From positions 58,200 to 122,199 of the forward strand of contig NZ_AQRA01000012.1 in assembly GCF_000626715.1 (NCBI RefSeq): DNA of 64,000 nucleotides, in the 5' to 3' direction. The stretch's first letter is position 1. Each line of letters starts with the position of its first letter. This document shows positions 9,572 to 19,497 of the stretch, one piece after another. The position numbers and the translations under genes are program-made. The DNA is from Aquimarina atlantica. GTDB taxonomy: Bacteria > Bacteroidota > Bacteroidia > Flavobacteriales > Flavobacteriaceae. The notes under the pieces are model-generated. The model was not told the DNA's origin, ran no database searches, and was given only the letters and a program-made list of their open reading frames with translations.

Positions 9572-9797
9572 AAATTAAATTACAACCCTCGAAATCCTAA
9601 AAGGAATAATTTTTAATATTATTTACTATCTAAGTTTTTAGGTAACATTATTCTTATAAAACAAGCAATTATCAAAAACCTTCTGCCTAAACCATTTAAC
9701 CGTTCGTCGATATTTAATTGTATTTCATCGATTGTAATCATTATAAACGACACAATCATTTTAAATTTACATCAGAAACCTTCTAATCCCCAATACC

Positions 9798-10124
9798 ATG
9801 AATAACTTTACTTTAAAACTTGTCATAATTATTATTCTTTTTTCTAATACAAGGTGTTTTGCCAGCGACACCGAACATAGCATAAGAATTTCTGATCAAC
9901 AGATATCAAATCTCATGATGAAAATCCCTAACACTTCGATAAATCAAAAGATCTCATCTAATACTTCAATAAGTAAAAAAAATAGGGCTCTTACTATGTC
10001 TATTTTAGAATTTATTAAAGAACATACTGACCCATATAAAAAGAAAAATGAAGCTCAAGGTAGTTGGATTAAAAGCACCAAGTGGATTAAAGATCCTAAT
10101 TGGATAAAAAAAGAACTTGTGTAA
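9798..10124 (+). CDS. Small secreted protein with WIK repeat
   Basis: I do not recognise this 108-aa protein. Residues 1-22 form a clear signal peptide (ending RCFAS). The middle is polar, rich in Ser, Asn and Ile. The C-terminus contains three copies of W-I-K spaced exactly six residues apart (W90, W96, W102), in GSWIKSTKWIKDPNWIKKEL. The codon choice matches its neighbours. It lies alone between diverging guaA and converging bshC. The signal peptide and the regular repeat suggest a real exported protein, with the tryptophan repeat perhaps touching membrane or glycan; that is speculation. Confidence 0.6.
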   Translation: MNNFTLKLVIIIILFSNTRCFASDTEHSIRISDQQISNLMMKIPNTSINQKISSNTSISKKNRALTMSILEFIKEHTDPYKKKNEAQGSWIKSTKWIKDPNWIKKELV

Positions 10125-10181
10125 CACCAAGTGATTATCTTATAAAATATCTTATTTACTAAAAAAACTTGACTCCACTTT

Positions 10182-11777
10182 TTAATATTTTAAGATCAAA
10201 AACTCTCCTTTTAAAGGGTCAAGATGTTTCATTAATGTTGGAATCAAATCATCGCCATACTCCAGGTAGAATTCTGCAAAGTTAGTATTACGTTCTTGCA
10301 AACTTTGATTGGGAAAAAGCTCATTTTGAAGTGTCGTTAAACGTTTTACGTGATCACTTAATTTACGTCTTTGTGCTTTTAGCAATCGTTTTTCTAAAAC
10401 ATCTAATCCTTTAAGTTGTTTTATTTCTTGTGCTTTTACCGCATTATTAAAAGTTACATCTGTTTGCTCTGCGAGTACGTACATGGCTTTAAACTGCTCT
10501 TTTAAATGCTTACGTTGCGGATCAAAATCAATATTTATATTAGAGATACGACGTACCTTACGGTTAATTAATTCATGTTGTTTTAGAAATAATTCGGTAT
10601 CAGAAACATTTAATTTTTCTATTTTCTCAGCTTGTTTTTTGGTTTGAATCAGTACCGAATTACGAAGTAACAACATAGGAAAAGGTACATCTACAGTTTC
10701 AAAATAATCCTTTAATTCTAACCAATATGCTAATTCTCCACCACCACCGATATAACAAAGGTTGGGTAAAATCACTTCCTGATACAAAGGTCGCATCATT
10801 ACATTAGGGCTAAACCTCTCTGGGTGCTCAGAGAGTTCTTTTAATATCTCACTTTTACTCCAAGAGATATCGGTTTCGTTTACAAAATATTTTTCTTCTT
10901 TTTCAATAATTCGTTCTCGTAATCCGTCTGCCAAATAAAATAAATTAATTTCTCTGGGATTCACCTGTACTTTATACCCTTGCGCTTCTAGTTTTTCTGC
11001 TTTTGGTATTACTTTAGTATACGCGACTTGATTAGTTAATTCTCTTTCGACAAATGGCGTAAAAAGCTTTTTTAATTTACGATCATCTCCATCTACAATC
11101 ACCAAACCATACTCTCCAAATAATTCATTAGCCAGATATCGTGTGGCTTCGGCAAGATGATTATGTTGCAGGTAAGCTTCCTTAAATAAGGACTTAAGGT
11201 ATTCTGCATTTCTTCCTGCTCCAATTTCCAAAGAAAAAATTTCAAAAACTTTATCTAATCCTTCGGTATCAAAAACCCCTACTGCTCCTCCATCATTACG
11301 ATTCCATTGTATCTTCTTTCCAAAAAGATTAAAATAATTAATCTCTTCAAAATCATGATCTTCTGTTGCCATCCAATATATAGGCACAAAATCATATTCG
11401 GGGTATTTCTCTTTTAAATCTTTAGTAAGATTGATCGTAGAAATAATTTTATATAAAAAATATAATGGTCCGGTAAAAAGATTAAGTTGATGGCCGGTAA
11501 CGATAGTAAATGTAGTAGGCTTATCTAATGATTCTATATTTTGGCTGGTAAGATCAGAAGGGTCGACACCTTTATATTGTTTGCGTAAAGCTTGTACCAA
11601 TACTTTTCTATGCTCATTAGAAAAAGAATGTTGTTTTTCTTTAATTTGATCTTTGAAGTTTTCTAATTCTGGAAAACGATTATAAAAAGGTTGTAATTCA
11701 GATTTTTGATCTAAATAGTCACAAATAAGAGAAGAAAAGTAATTCGTATCGCTAAACGGAATACAGTCACTAGGCAT
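10182..11777 (-). CDS. bshC: Bacillithiol biosynthesis cysteine-adding enzyme
   Basis: The 531-aa protein matches BshC, which adds cysteine to glucosaminyl-malate in the last step of bacillithiol synthesis. Diagnostic segments are VTGHQLNLFTGPLYFLYKII near the N-terminus, IYWMATEDHDFEEI, the RPLYQEVILPNLCYIGGGGE stretch and a long C-terminal coiled coil (LKGLDVLEKRLLKAQRRK). The start is ATG 11777 (MPSDCIPFSDTNYF); the track's longer form begins at a TTG two codons upstream and is unnecessary. No bshA or bshB is seen in the window, which is normal as the genes are often scattered. Confidence 0.93.
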   Translation of the reverse strand: MPSDCIPFSDTNYFSSLICDYLDQKSELQPFYNRFPELENFKDQIKEKQHSFSNEHRKVLVQALRKQYKGVDPSDLTSQNIESLDKPTTFTIVTGHQLNLFTGPLYFLYKIISTINLTKDLKEKYPEYDFVPIYWMATEDHDFEEINYFNLFGKKIQWNRNDGGAVGVFDTEGLDKVFEIFSLEIGAGRNAEYLKSLFKEAYLQHNHLAEATRYLANELFGEYGLVIVDGDDRKLKKLFTPFVERELTNQVAYTKVIPKAEKLEAQGYKVQVNPREINLFYLADGLRERIIEKEEKYFVNETDISWSKSEILKELSEHPERFSPNVMMRPLYQEVILPNLCYIGGGGELAYWLELKDYFETVDVPFPMLLLRNSVLIQTKKQAEKIEKLNVSDTELFLKQHELINRKVRRISNINIDFDPQRKHLKEQFKAMYVLAEQTDVTFNNAVKAQEIKQLKGLDVLEKRLLKAQRRKLSDHVKRLTTLQNELFPNQSLQERNTNFAEFYLEYGDDLIPTLMKHLDPLKGEFLILKY

Positions 11778-11910
11778 AAGCAAAATTTTTGGTCGATAAA
11801 TATACGGCAGATTGTAATCTCATCTGCTTTTTTATATTTTTTTTAATAGTTTGAAAGAATTCATCTATAAATCTTCATCTAAATACTAAAATTTATCAAT
11901 ATTCTCTATT

Positions 11911-11953
11911 TCAAATCCTAAATTTTAGTTAATACAGATCAAATCCTAAATTT
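11911..11953 (+). repeat. 15-bp direct repeat upstream of the M14 peptidase
   Basis: TCAAATCCTAAATTT occurs at 11911-11925 and again at 11939-11953, 28 bp apart, ending 42 bp before the start codon of the M14 gene. This could be a duplicated regulator site; the second copy includes a TAAATTTA that resembles a -7 element. Confidence 0.5.
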
Positions 11954-11994
11954 AACTCGGTATTTTACCCCTCCTAAAAAGAATTCACCGATCA

Positions 11995-14481
11995 ATGAAA
12001 AAACTAATCATCACACTCTTTGTCGTAACTATAACGACTTGCTTAACCTATTCTCAAAACAAATTACAATCTCCTGCCGAATTTTTGGGCTATGAAATAG
12101 GCGAACAATTTACACGTCATGCAGATGTTGTAAATTATTTTAATCATGTTGCTAGTCATTCCAATATGGTAAGCTATCATACTTATGGAAAAACAAATGA
12201 GCGCAGACCGTTAACTTATGCTATTGTTTCTTCTGAAGAAAATCTAAATAACATAGAAAGTATAAGAGTAAACAATCTAAAAAATATTGGTATTGCAGAA
12301 GGTACAGCTAATCCAGAAATTGCAATTGTTTGGCTAAGTTATAATGTACATGGTAATGAAGCCTCTAGCACAGAAGCTGCTATGCAAACCATTTATGAAC
12401 TAATCACTAAGAAAACTGCATGGTTACAAAATACTGTAGTTATCATAGATCCTTGTATAAATCCAGATGGTCGTGATCGATATGTAAATTGGTATAACCA
12501 AACAAAAGCTACACCTTATAATACAGATCAAATAGCAACAGAACATAATGAACCCTGGCCAGGCGGAAGACCAAACCACTACTTATTTGATCTTAACCGT
12601 GATTGGGCATGGGCAACCCAGGTAGAATCAAGACAACGTATCAAAGCATACAATACATGGATGCCACATATTCATGTAGATTTTCATGAGCAAGGTATCA
12701 ACGAACCTTATTATTTTGCTCCGGCAGCAGAGCCTTTTCATGAGATCATAACTCCGTGGCAAAGAGATTTCCAAACTCAAATTGGTAAAAACCATGCTCG
12801 ATATTTTGATGCAGAAGGATGGTTATTCTTTACCAGAGAACGCTTTGACCTATTATATCCTAGTTACGGAGATACCTATCCTACATTTATGGGAGCCATA
12901 GGAATGACCTATGAGCAAGCAGGACATGGGCGTGCCGGTTTAGGTATTCAAACCGACGAAGGCTATGTATTAACTTTAAAGGATCGTGCATTACATCACA
13001 CTACAACAGGATTATCAACAGTAGAGATTTCTTCTAAACAAGCTACAAAATTAAACACCGAGTTTAAAAAGTTTTTTAATACCTCTGGTCTGAAATATAA
13101 AAGTTATGTGTTAAATGGAGAGGCAGATAAGATAAATGCATTGGTAAAATTACTCGAAACCCATGATATCAAATATGGATATACAAATACTGCAAAAATT
13201 TCTGGATTTAATTTTAAAGAAAATAAACAAGGAAGTATTAACGCAAACGGTGCATTGGTAGTAAGTACAAATCAACCAAAAGGTAAAATGGTAAAAGTAC
13301 TTTTTGAACCCAATGCCAAACTTAGTGATCCACTTACTTATGATATTACTGCCTGGAGTGTACCCCATGCATATGGGTTAGACGCTATAGCTTCGACTTC
13401 GCTAATACCTGCCAATGGAAGCAAAAAAGCTAATACCATAAACAATACAGCTAATACATCTGGCGCAGGTTATATCACTAAATGGAACAGTATCGATGAT
13501 GCTGCTTTTATGGCTGATTTACTTCGACATAATATTAGAGTACGTTTTAGTGAAAAAGATTTTAGTAATGGTGCAGAGAACTTTAAAAAAGGAAGCCTTA
13601 TCATCACTAAAAGTGACAATCGAAAAACTAAAAACTATGATAAAACGGTTATCGATATCGCCAATGCTCATCAAAGAAAATTATATACAGCTCCTACCAG
13701 TTTTTCTAGTAAAGGAGTAGATTTTGGTTCTCCAGATGTAAAACTCATCAATAACCAACGTATAGCAGTATTAAAAGGTAGATATACCTCTTCATTAAGC
13801 TACGGAGAAATCTGGTATTTCTTTGAGCAACAGCTTAAATTTCCTATAACCTCAATTGATACAGATTATTTTAAGAATATTGATCTTACCAAGTATGATG
13901 TCTTAATTATGCCAAACGGATATTACAACGGGTATCTCGACAAAGGAGCTTTGGATAAATTAAAAGGATGGGTACGTAGAGGAGGTAAAGTAATTGCAAT
14001 AGGTAATGCTGTTAGTGCTTTTGCAGATAAAAAAGGGTTTGATCTTAAGAAAAATAAGGCTGATAAAAAGGAAAAAGACTCTATCGGCAATCTTACTCCT
14101 TATGATCAACGTGAACGAAAAAGCGTAAAGGATTTTATTACAGGAAGTATTTTTAAGACCAAAGTAGATCATTCGCACCCAATGGCTTTTGGATATGATG
14201 ACACTTATTTTAGTCTGAAATTAGGAAGTAGTTCTTATAAATTTCTTCAGAACGGATATAATATCGCTTATATAGAAAAACCACAAAGTGTTTCTGGATT
14301 TGCAGGTGCAGATGCCCTTAAAAATCTAAACAATTCTTTGGTTTTTGGTGAATCAAGAGTCGGTAGCGGAAGCATTATCTATATGGTAGATAATCCATTG
14401 TTCAGGTCCTTCTGGGAAAATGGAAAGCTTTTCTTTGTTAATGCTATCTTCTTTACTAACAATAATAAATTTAGAATTTAA
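11995..14481 (+). CDS. M14-family zinc carboxypeptidase, secreted
   Basis: The 828-aa protein has a signal peptide (residues 1-20, ending LTYSQ) and an M14 carboxypeptidase domain. Zinc ligands are H119 and E122 in VHGNEAS, and H231 in VDFHEQG; NPDGRDR (157-162) supplies the substrate-binding asparagine/arginine region and the catalytic glutamate is probably in TYEQAGH. The region after about 600 (LIMPNGYYNGYL…KLKGWVRRGGKVIAIG) looks like a class I GATase/DJ-1-like fold, a common C-terminal addition in Bacteroidota M14 enzymes. It is presumably periplasmic and trims peptides. Only 11 bp separate it from the M3 peptidase gene, so the two form an operon for peptide use. Confidence 0.88.
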   Translation: MKKLIITLFVVTITTCLTYSQNKLQSPAEFLGYEIGEQFTRHADVVNYFNHVASHSNMVSYHTYGKTNERRPLTYAIVSSEENLNNIESIRVNNLKNIGIAEGTANPEIAIVWLSYNVHGNEASSTEAAMQTIYELITKKTAWLQNTVVIIDPCINPDGRDRYVNWYNQTKATPYNTDQIATEHNEPWPGGRPNHYLFDLNRDWAWATQVESRQRIKAYNTWMPHIHVDFHEQGINEPYYFAPAAEPFHEIITPWQRDFQTQIGKNHARYFDAEGWLFFTRERFDLLYPSYGDTYPTFMGAIGMTYEQAGHGRAGLGIQTDEGYVLTLKDRALHHTTTGLSTVEISSKQATKLNTEFKKFFNTSGLKYKSYVLNGEADKINALVKLLETHDIKYGYTNTAKISGFNFKENKQGSINANGALVVSTNQPKGKMVKVLFEPNAKLSDPLTYDITAWSVPHAYGLDAIASTSLIPANGSKKANTINNTANTSGAGYITKWNSIDDAAFMADLLRHNIRVRFSEKDFSNGAENFKKGSLIITKSDNRKTKNYDKTVIDIANAHQRKLYTAPTSFSSKGVDFGSPDVKLINNQRIAVLKGRYTSSLSYGEIWYFFEQQLKFPITSIDTDYFKNIDLTKYDVLIMPNGYYNGYLDKGALDKLKGWVRRGGKVIAIGNAVSAFADKKGFDLKKNKADKKEKDSIGNLTPYDQRERKSVKDFITGSIFKTKVDHSHPMAFGYDDTYFSLKLGSSSYKFLQNGYNIAYIEKPQSVSGFAGADALKNLNNSLVFGESRVGSGSIIYMVDNPLFRSFWENGKLFFVNAIFFTNNNKFRI

Positions 14482-14492
14482 ATTAAATAATC

Positions 14493-16667
14493 ATGATTAA
14501 CTCACACCTCTCTACAACCATTAAGACCGTAGCCTTATCGGCTATTGTACTTTTAGCCAGTTGTAATCAAAAGAAAGAAACTGTGAACACAACAACAGAA
14601 TCAGAACCTAAAGAGACAGCAAATGTCTTATTAGAAGAATGGACCGGACCATACGGCGGTACTCCGGCATTCGATAAAATGAATGTCTCCGATATAAAAC
14701 CAGCTCTTGAAAAAGGAATGGAACTTAATCTTAAAGAAATCGATGAGATTGCAAATAACTCTGAGGCTCCTACTTTTGAAAATACCATTGTTGCTATGGA
14801 GAGAGCCGGAGCAGAACTCGATAGAATTTTTACATACTATGGTATTCTAAGTAGTAATATGTCTTCGCCAGAATTTAGAGATGTTCAAAAAGAAATGGCT
14901 CCTAAACTATCAGAGTTTAGTTCTAAAATATCGCAAAACGAAAAATTGTTTAAGCGCATTAAAACCGTTTATGACAATGCTCAAAAAACACCATTAGAGG
15001 CAGATCAACAACGTGTAGTAGAACTTACTTACAAGTCTTTTGCCATGAATGGAGCAGAATTAGACGAAGAAAAGAAGAAACGCTATGCAGCGATTAACAA
15101 AGAATTATCAGAACTGTATACCAATTTTTCGAATAATGTGTTAGAAGATGAAGAAGGATATGTAACCTATCTAACCAAAGATCAATTAAGTGGTTTATCA
15201 GATCCTCTGATCAAAGCATATGCAAAAGCAGCTACAGATAGAGGCCAAGAAGGTAAATATGCAGTAACGAATACAAGATCTTCTATGGACCCTTTCCTTA
15301 CGTATTCTGATGAACGTGCTATACGTGAAAAAGTATGGAAGAATTATTATTCTCGAGGAGATAATGGCGATGACAAGGATAATAACGAAAATATCGCTAA
15401 AATCCTGAAACTAAGAAAAGAACGTGTTGGATTATTAGGACATGATAACTATGCAGACTGGAGGCTACAAAATCGTATGGCTAAGAATCCTGACAATGCA
15501 ATGAAGCTTATGAATGCTGTTTGGCCAGCTGCTATAGCCAGAGTAAAAGAAGAAGTAACCGATATGCAGGCGGTGGCAGATGCAAATGGAGATAAGATAA
15601 CAATCGAACCATGGGACTATCGTTACTATGCAGAAAAAGTAAGAAAAAAGAAATACGATCTGGATTCTGATGAAGTAAAACAATATTTACAATTAGATAA
15701 ATTGAGAGAAGCTATGTTCTTTGTAGCTGGCGAATTATTTAATTACAAATTCACTCCGATTGAAGAAGGTAAAATTCCTGTTTTTCATGAAGATGTAAAA
15801 GTATGGGAAGTAAATGACAAAACCTCTGGAGAACATATCGGCCTATGGTATCTCGATCCATTTGCCAGACCTGGTAAACGATCTGGAGCGTGGGCTACCA
15901 CATATAGAAGTCATACTACTTTTGATGGCAAAAAGAATGTACTCGCTTCTAACAACTCTAATTTTGTTAAACCAGCTCCAGGAGAAGCAGTTTTAGTTTC
16001 CTGGGATGATGCTACGACTTTTTTCCATGAATTTGGTCATGCTTTACACTTCTTTGCTTCAGAAGTACGATACCCAACTCTTAATGGTGGTGTACGCGAT
16101 TATACAGAGTTTCAATCTCAATTGTTAGAGCGTTGGTTATCTACCGATAAAGTCATTGATAACTATCTGGTACATTACAAAACCGGAGAAGCAATCCCAA
16201 AAACACTGGTTGATAAGATTAAAAAAGCAGCTACTTTTAATCAAGGATTTGCTACAACAGAATACCTGGCTTCTGCCCTAATGGACATGAAATTTCACCT
16301 GGCAGACCCAACTAATATTGATGTAGATAAATTTGAAAAGGAAACTCTTACAGAATTAAATATGCCAAAAGAATTAGTAATGCGTCACCGCACACCGCAT
16401 TTTGGGCACGTATTTTCTGGAGAAGGATATGCTACCGCTTATTATGGGTATATGTGGGCAGATGTACTTACCTCTGATGCAGCAGAAGCTTTTGCCGAAG
16501 CTCCTGGAGGATTTTATGATAAAGAAGTTGCAGCTAAATTGGTAAAGTACCTTTTTGCACCACGTAATGCTATAGATCCAGCAGAAGCATATCGTAAATT
16601 TAGAGGACGTGATGCTAAGATCGAAGCCCTAATGAAAGATAGAGGGTTCCCGGTTCCTAAATCGTAA
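14493..16667 (+). CDS. M3-family peptidyl-dipeptidase (Dcp-like) lipoprotein
   Basis: The 724-aa enzyme begins with a lipoprotein signal ending LLASC (Cys24), then a Ser/Thr/Glu-rich linker and the thimet-oligopeptidase fold. The zinc site is H512-E-F-G-H516 with E539 in GVRDYTEFQSQ. The C-terminal GHVFSGEGYATAYYGYMWAD segment holds the conserved Gly/Tyr substrate-binding residues. It resembles Dcp, which removes C-terminal dipeptides, rather than cytosolic OpdA, and the lipobox puts it in the periplasm. With the upstream carboxypeptidase it would break peptides to single residues and dipeptides. A terminator follows. Confidence 0.9.
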   Translation: MINSHLSTTIKTVALSAIVLLASCNQKKETVNTTTESEPKETANVLLEEWTGPYGGTPAFDKMNVSDIKPALEKGMELNLKEIDEIANNSEAPTFENTIVAMERAGAELDRIFTYYGILSSNMSSPEFRDVQKEMAPKLSEFSSKISQNEKLFKRIKTVYDNAQKTPLEADQQRVVELTYKSFAMNGAELDEEKKKRYAAINKELSELYTNFSNNVLEDEEGYVTYLTKDQLSGLSDPLIKAYAKAATDRGQEGKYAVTNTRSSMDPFLTYSDERAIREKVWKNYYSRGDNGDDKDNNENIAKILKLRKERVGLLGHDNYADWRLQNRMAKNPDNAMKLMNAVWPAAIARVKEEVTDMQAVADANGDKITIEPWDYRYYAEKVRKKKYDLDSDEVKQYLQLDKLREAMFFVAGELFNYKFTPIEEGKIPVFHEDVKVWEVNDKTSGEHIGLWYLDPFARPGKRSGAWATTYRSHTTFDGKKNVLASNNSNFVKPAPGEAVLVSWDDATTFFHEFGHALHFFASEVRYPTLNGGVRDYTEFQSQLLERWLSTDKVIDNYLVHYKTGEAIPKTLVDKIKKAATFNQGFATTEYLASALMDMKFHLADPTNIDVDKFEKETLTELNMPKELVMRHRTPHFGHVFSGEGYATAYYGYMWADVLTSDAAEAFAEAPGGFYDKEVAAKLVKYLFAPRNAIDPAEAYRKFRGRDAKIEALMKDRGFPVPKS

Positions 16668-16686
16668 CCAAAAATAATATGTAATT

Positions 16687-16730
16687 AAAATACACATATG
16701 CCATTATAACAGAAGGTATATGTGTATTTT
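16687..16730 (+). terminator. Intrinsic terminator after the M14-M3 operon
   Basis: AAAATACACATAT (16687-16699) pairs with ATATGTGTATTTT (16718-16730), extended by two G-C pairs around a G-T pair, with a 12-nt loop and a following T-rich tail. Confidence 0.8.
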
Positions 16731-16824
16731 TATATAGGAGTTGTACTTGATCATTATAAAAACTAAACCACCCTAAGTTTAGAATAGATGTAATATAAGA
16801 TAAGAGAACAAATAAGACATTTTT

Positions 16825-17631
16825 ATGAAATACACGTATAGATCAGTAATCGTACTTTGCGTTCTTGTTCTTTTTTTTAATGGAAAAAAATATCAAAAAA
16901 AATCATCTATGGATATCGTTAGAGGACTTAAACCCGCCATTGCCGAATTTACCGATTTAGAGCAAAAACTCGTTATAAAAGTTGCTAAAAAACTAAAAAA
17001 CAATGGGTTTCCGGTTAATGATGTAACAAGAATTCATCTCAAAAAAAGAATTCTTAATGATACCGAGTATTATACTGAAAATGAAATTACATTTTTTATA
17101 AATCCAGGAGTTTATAAAGAAGATGAGTTTAATTGGGGAATAGAGACAATTACTATAGGCTGGGAAGACCCTTCTGTCATAAGGACTCCAGACGGAGGTA
17201 TTGAGTTTATAGTGGGTAATAAGATAAAGCCCGAAGATCTTGTGATGAATCTTTATGGGGTGAACGATTCCTATTCATACCATTCACTTTTAAAAGATCA
17301 CAATAGTATTATTAAAGAAATAAATAATGCCTTATTGGCCAATAATTTAGAAGAAATTAAGCATTTCACTTTTCAGGGGATAGTAGGATTACTAAGAAAT
17401 TACCTAATTGTAATAACGGCGCATAATGAAAACAAAAGTTTGTATGAAATGGCAATAAGAAGGGTCGATCATACCCTTATTGATTCGAAACATTTTAATA
17501 AACTCTTTGAGCAGTATCGTTTAAAAATAGATACAAATACATCGAAAATAGAAGTGTTAGATAGTTTTGACCCTACTCTCTTTCCTACTCCTGCCTCTGA
17601 TCCGATGCCTCCAACTAAAAAGAAATTTTAA
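16825..17631 (+). CDS. Hypothetical protein
   Basis: I do not recognise this 268-aa protein. A hydrophobic stretch (residues 7-18) near the N-terminus could be a signal or anchor, but there is no clear cleavage site or lipobox. The rest is mixed, with several aromatic-acidic strands (NWGIETITIGWEDPS) and a helical second half. It precedes rsgA by 17 bp on the same strand and is probably co-transcribed with it. Confidence 0.6.
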   Translation: MKYTYRSVIVLCVLVLFFNGKKYQKKSSMDIVRGLKPAIAEFTDLEQKLVIKVAKKLKNNGFPVNDVTRIHLKKRILNDTEYYTENEITFFINPGVYKEDEFNWGIETITIGWEDPSVIRTPDGGIEFIVGNKIKPEDLVMNLYGVNDSYSYHSLLKDHNSIIKEINNALLANNLEEIKHFTFQGIVGLLRNYLIVITAHNENKSLYEMAIRRVDHTLIDSKHFNKLFEQYRLKIDTNTSKIEVLDSFDPTLFPTPASDPMPPTKKKF

Positions 17632-17647
17632 AAAACAAAAACACAGC

Positions 17648-18715
17648 ATGACAATTCAGGATTTAGGATACACCAATGCTCTAGAGGAATTTAGAACCGA
17701 ACAAAATTTGGATTCTTTTGAGGTGGGCAGAATACTATCTGAGCATAAAGAAAGGTATGTTATTAAGACTCCTACACAAGAATATGATGCCGAACTCATT
17801 GGTAATTTAAGATATACAGCAGAAAGTAGATATGATTTCCCTGCTGTTGGAGACTGGGTTGCCTTTTCTGAATATGACGAAGGTAAAGCTCTAATTCACG
17901 CCATTTATCCTCGAAACTCTATCATAGAAAGACGAGCCGTTGGAGTATCAGGAAAAGTGCAAATAATTGCAACAAATATTGATTATGGTCTCATTGTTCA
18001 GGCTGTTAACAGAGATTTTAATATCAATAGATTAGAAAGATATCTAACGATCTGTAATGCTTCAAAAGTCGAACCAATTATTATTTTAAGCAAGATTGAT
18101 TTACTAGACGAGGCCGGTTTACAGAATATCATAAACCAAATAAAACAACGAATCAAAGACATTACAATACTTACAGTTAGCAACCAAATAGCCAAAGGAT
18201 ATGATACTCTAAATCAAATTATCCAAAAAGGAAAAACATACTGTTTACTCGGGTCCTCTGGAGTAGGAAAATCTACTCTTCTTAATAACCTTGCAGGTAA
18301 ACAACAAATGAAAACAGGAGAAATAAGTGCGAGTGTAAACAAAGGAAAGCATATTACAAGTCACCGTGAGCTAATTGTATTGGATAATGGAGGGATTTTG
18401 ATTGATAACCCCGGAATGCGAGAAGTTGGAATTGCTGATACATCAAGTGGGTTAGAAACTACATTCGAAACTATTATCGAATATGCCGACAATTGTAGAT
18501 TTAAAGATTGCACACATATACATGAACAAGGTTGTGCTATATTAGAAGCTGTTGAAAACGGGGAGATTGATAAAGATTCCTATTCTAATTTTCGAAAAAT
18601 GGAAAAAGAAAAAATACATTTTGAGTCAGATGCCAAAGAAAGAAAAAAGAAAGATAAAGACTTAGGAAAAATGATTAGAAATGTTCAAAAGCAAAGAAGA
18701 AATAATAAATACTAA
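17648..18715 (+). CDS. rsgA: Ribosome small-subunit-dependent GTPase A
   Basis: The 355-aa circularly permuted GTPase helps 30S subunit maturation. It has an N-terminal OB fold (about 30-100), NKxD-type SKID (ILSKIDLL), the P-loop GSSGVGKST at about 201-209, the DNPGMREVG G3-like motif, and a zinc-binding tail C283, C288, H290, C296. The long open frame extends to 17567, but that extension overlaps the previous gene, so I start at ATG 17648, 17 bp after the upstream stop. The tail ends in a Lys-rich stretch. It heads a run of closely spaced genes up to the M16 peptidase. Confidence 0.94.
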   Translation: MTIQDLGYTNALEEFRTEQNLDSFEVGRILSEHKERYVIKTPTQEYDAELIGNLRYTAESRYDFPAVGDWVAFSEYDEGKALIHAIYPRNSIIERRAVGVSGKVQIIATNIDYGLIVQAVNRDFNINRLERYLTICNASKVEPIIILSKIDLLDEAGLQNIINQIKQRIKDITILTVSNQIAKGYDTLNQIIQKGKTYCLLGSSGVGKSTLLNNLAGKQQMKTGEISASVNKGKHITSHRELIVLDNGGILIDNPGMREVGIADTSSGLETTFETIIEYADNCRFKDCTHIHEQGCAILEAVENGEIDKDSYSNFRKMEKEKIHFESDAKERKKKDKDLGKMIRNVQKQRRNNKY

Positions 18716-18732
18716 TAAAATGTAATCAATAT

Positions 18733-19440
18733 ATGAATGACAGTATAAACCTGGAACCAGAAAAAATCATTAAAACCATCGACCTGCTCGAAAAACGAGT
18801 TTCGGATCGATTTCCTGATTCGGGACTTAGAAAAGTTTGCTTTCAATTCTTACATACTGCTCAAAAAAGCAAACAAAATATCGATTGGATCTCTTCTCCA
18901 AATATTTTACTCCGTGTATTTTCTTATATGATCATACTAATTGGTTTAGGAGGGTTGATCTATAGTATCACTTACATTGATTTACAAATTGAAAATACTA
19001 CCCTTGCTAATGTCGTTACGATCTCTGAAGCTATTTTTAATGATATTATACTATTAGGTGCTGCCATTTTTTTTCTTGTTTCACTAGAATCCAGACTAAA
19101 AATGAAACGAGCATTAAAATCTCTTAACGAACTCAGAGTAATTGCTCATGTTATTGATATGCATCAATTAACAAAAGACCCTAATATCACTAATGCATCA
19201 GAATGTGCTACAGAAAACTCCCCTAAACGAACCTTTACTAATTTTCAGCTTCAACGATATCTTGATTATTGTTCTGAAGCCACAGCACTAATTGGTAAAG
19301 TGGCGGCACTATATTCTCAAAGCTTACCCGACGAAAAAGTGGTAAGAGCAGTAAATGAAATCGAAATATTAACTACAGGATTAAGTACAAAAATATGGCA
19401 AAAACTAATCATATTAAACGAACTAAAAACCAATAAATAA
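18733..19440 (+). CDS. Conserved two-TM membrane protein
   Basis: The 235-aa protein has two likely membrane spans (about 58-76 and 104-122) and soluble parts on both sides. Conserved-looking segments are ISSPNILLR, the post-membrane KALKSLNELRVIAHVIDMHQLTKDP, and a C-terminal helix QRYLDYCSEATALIGKVAALYSQS. I recall similar proteins in cyanobacteria and other Bacteroidota with the HVIDMHQLTKDP block, which would make it a widespread uncharacterised family, but I cannot check. Both ends appear cytoplasmic from the positive-inside rule. It follows rsgA by 17 bp and precedes another unknown gene. Confidence 0.75.
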   Translation: MNDSINLEPEKIIKTIDLLEKRVSDRFPDSGLRKVCFQFLHTAQKSKQNIDWISSPNILLRVFSYMIILIGLGGLIYSITYIDLQIENTTLANVVTISEAIFNDIILLGAAIFFLVSLESRLKMKRALKSLNELRVIAHVIDMHQLTKDPNITNASECATENSPKRTFTNFQLQRYLDYCSEATALIGKVAALYSQSLPDEKVVRAVNEIEILTTGLSTKIWQKLIILNELKTNK

Positions 19441-19497
19441 TAATTGGCTGACACGAAAAAACACTCTAAAATCTTGTCAAGTAATAAAAATAAAAAC

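Noticed and set aside
17567..17650. Longer N-terminus of rsgA
   Set aside because: It overlaps the upstream gene's coding region by 65 bp and lacks OB-fold sequence; the ATG at 17648 gives the normal N-terminus.
19444..19497. TTG-started longer form of the acidic hypothetical protein
   Set aside because: The ATG at 19498 is a simpler start; the extension is Lys-rich and has no sign of a functional domain.
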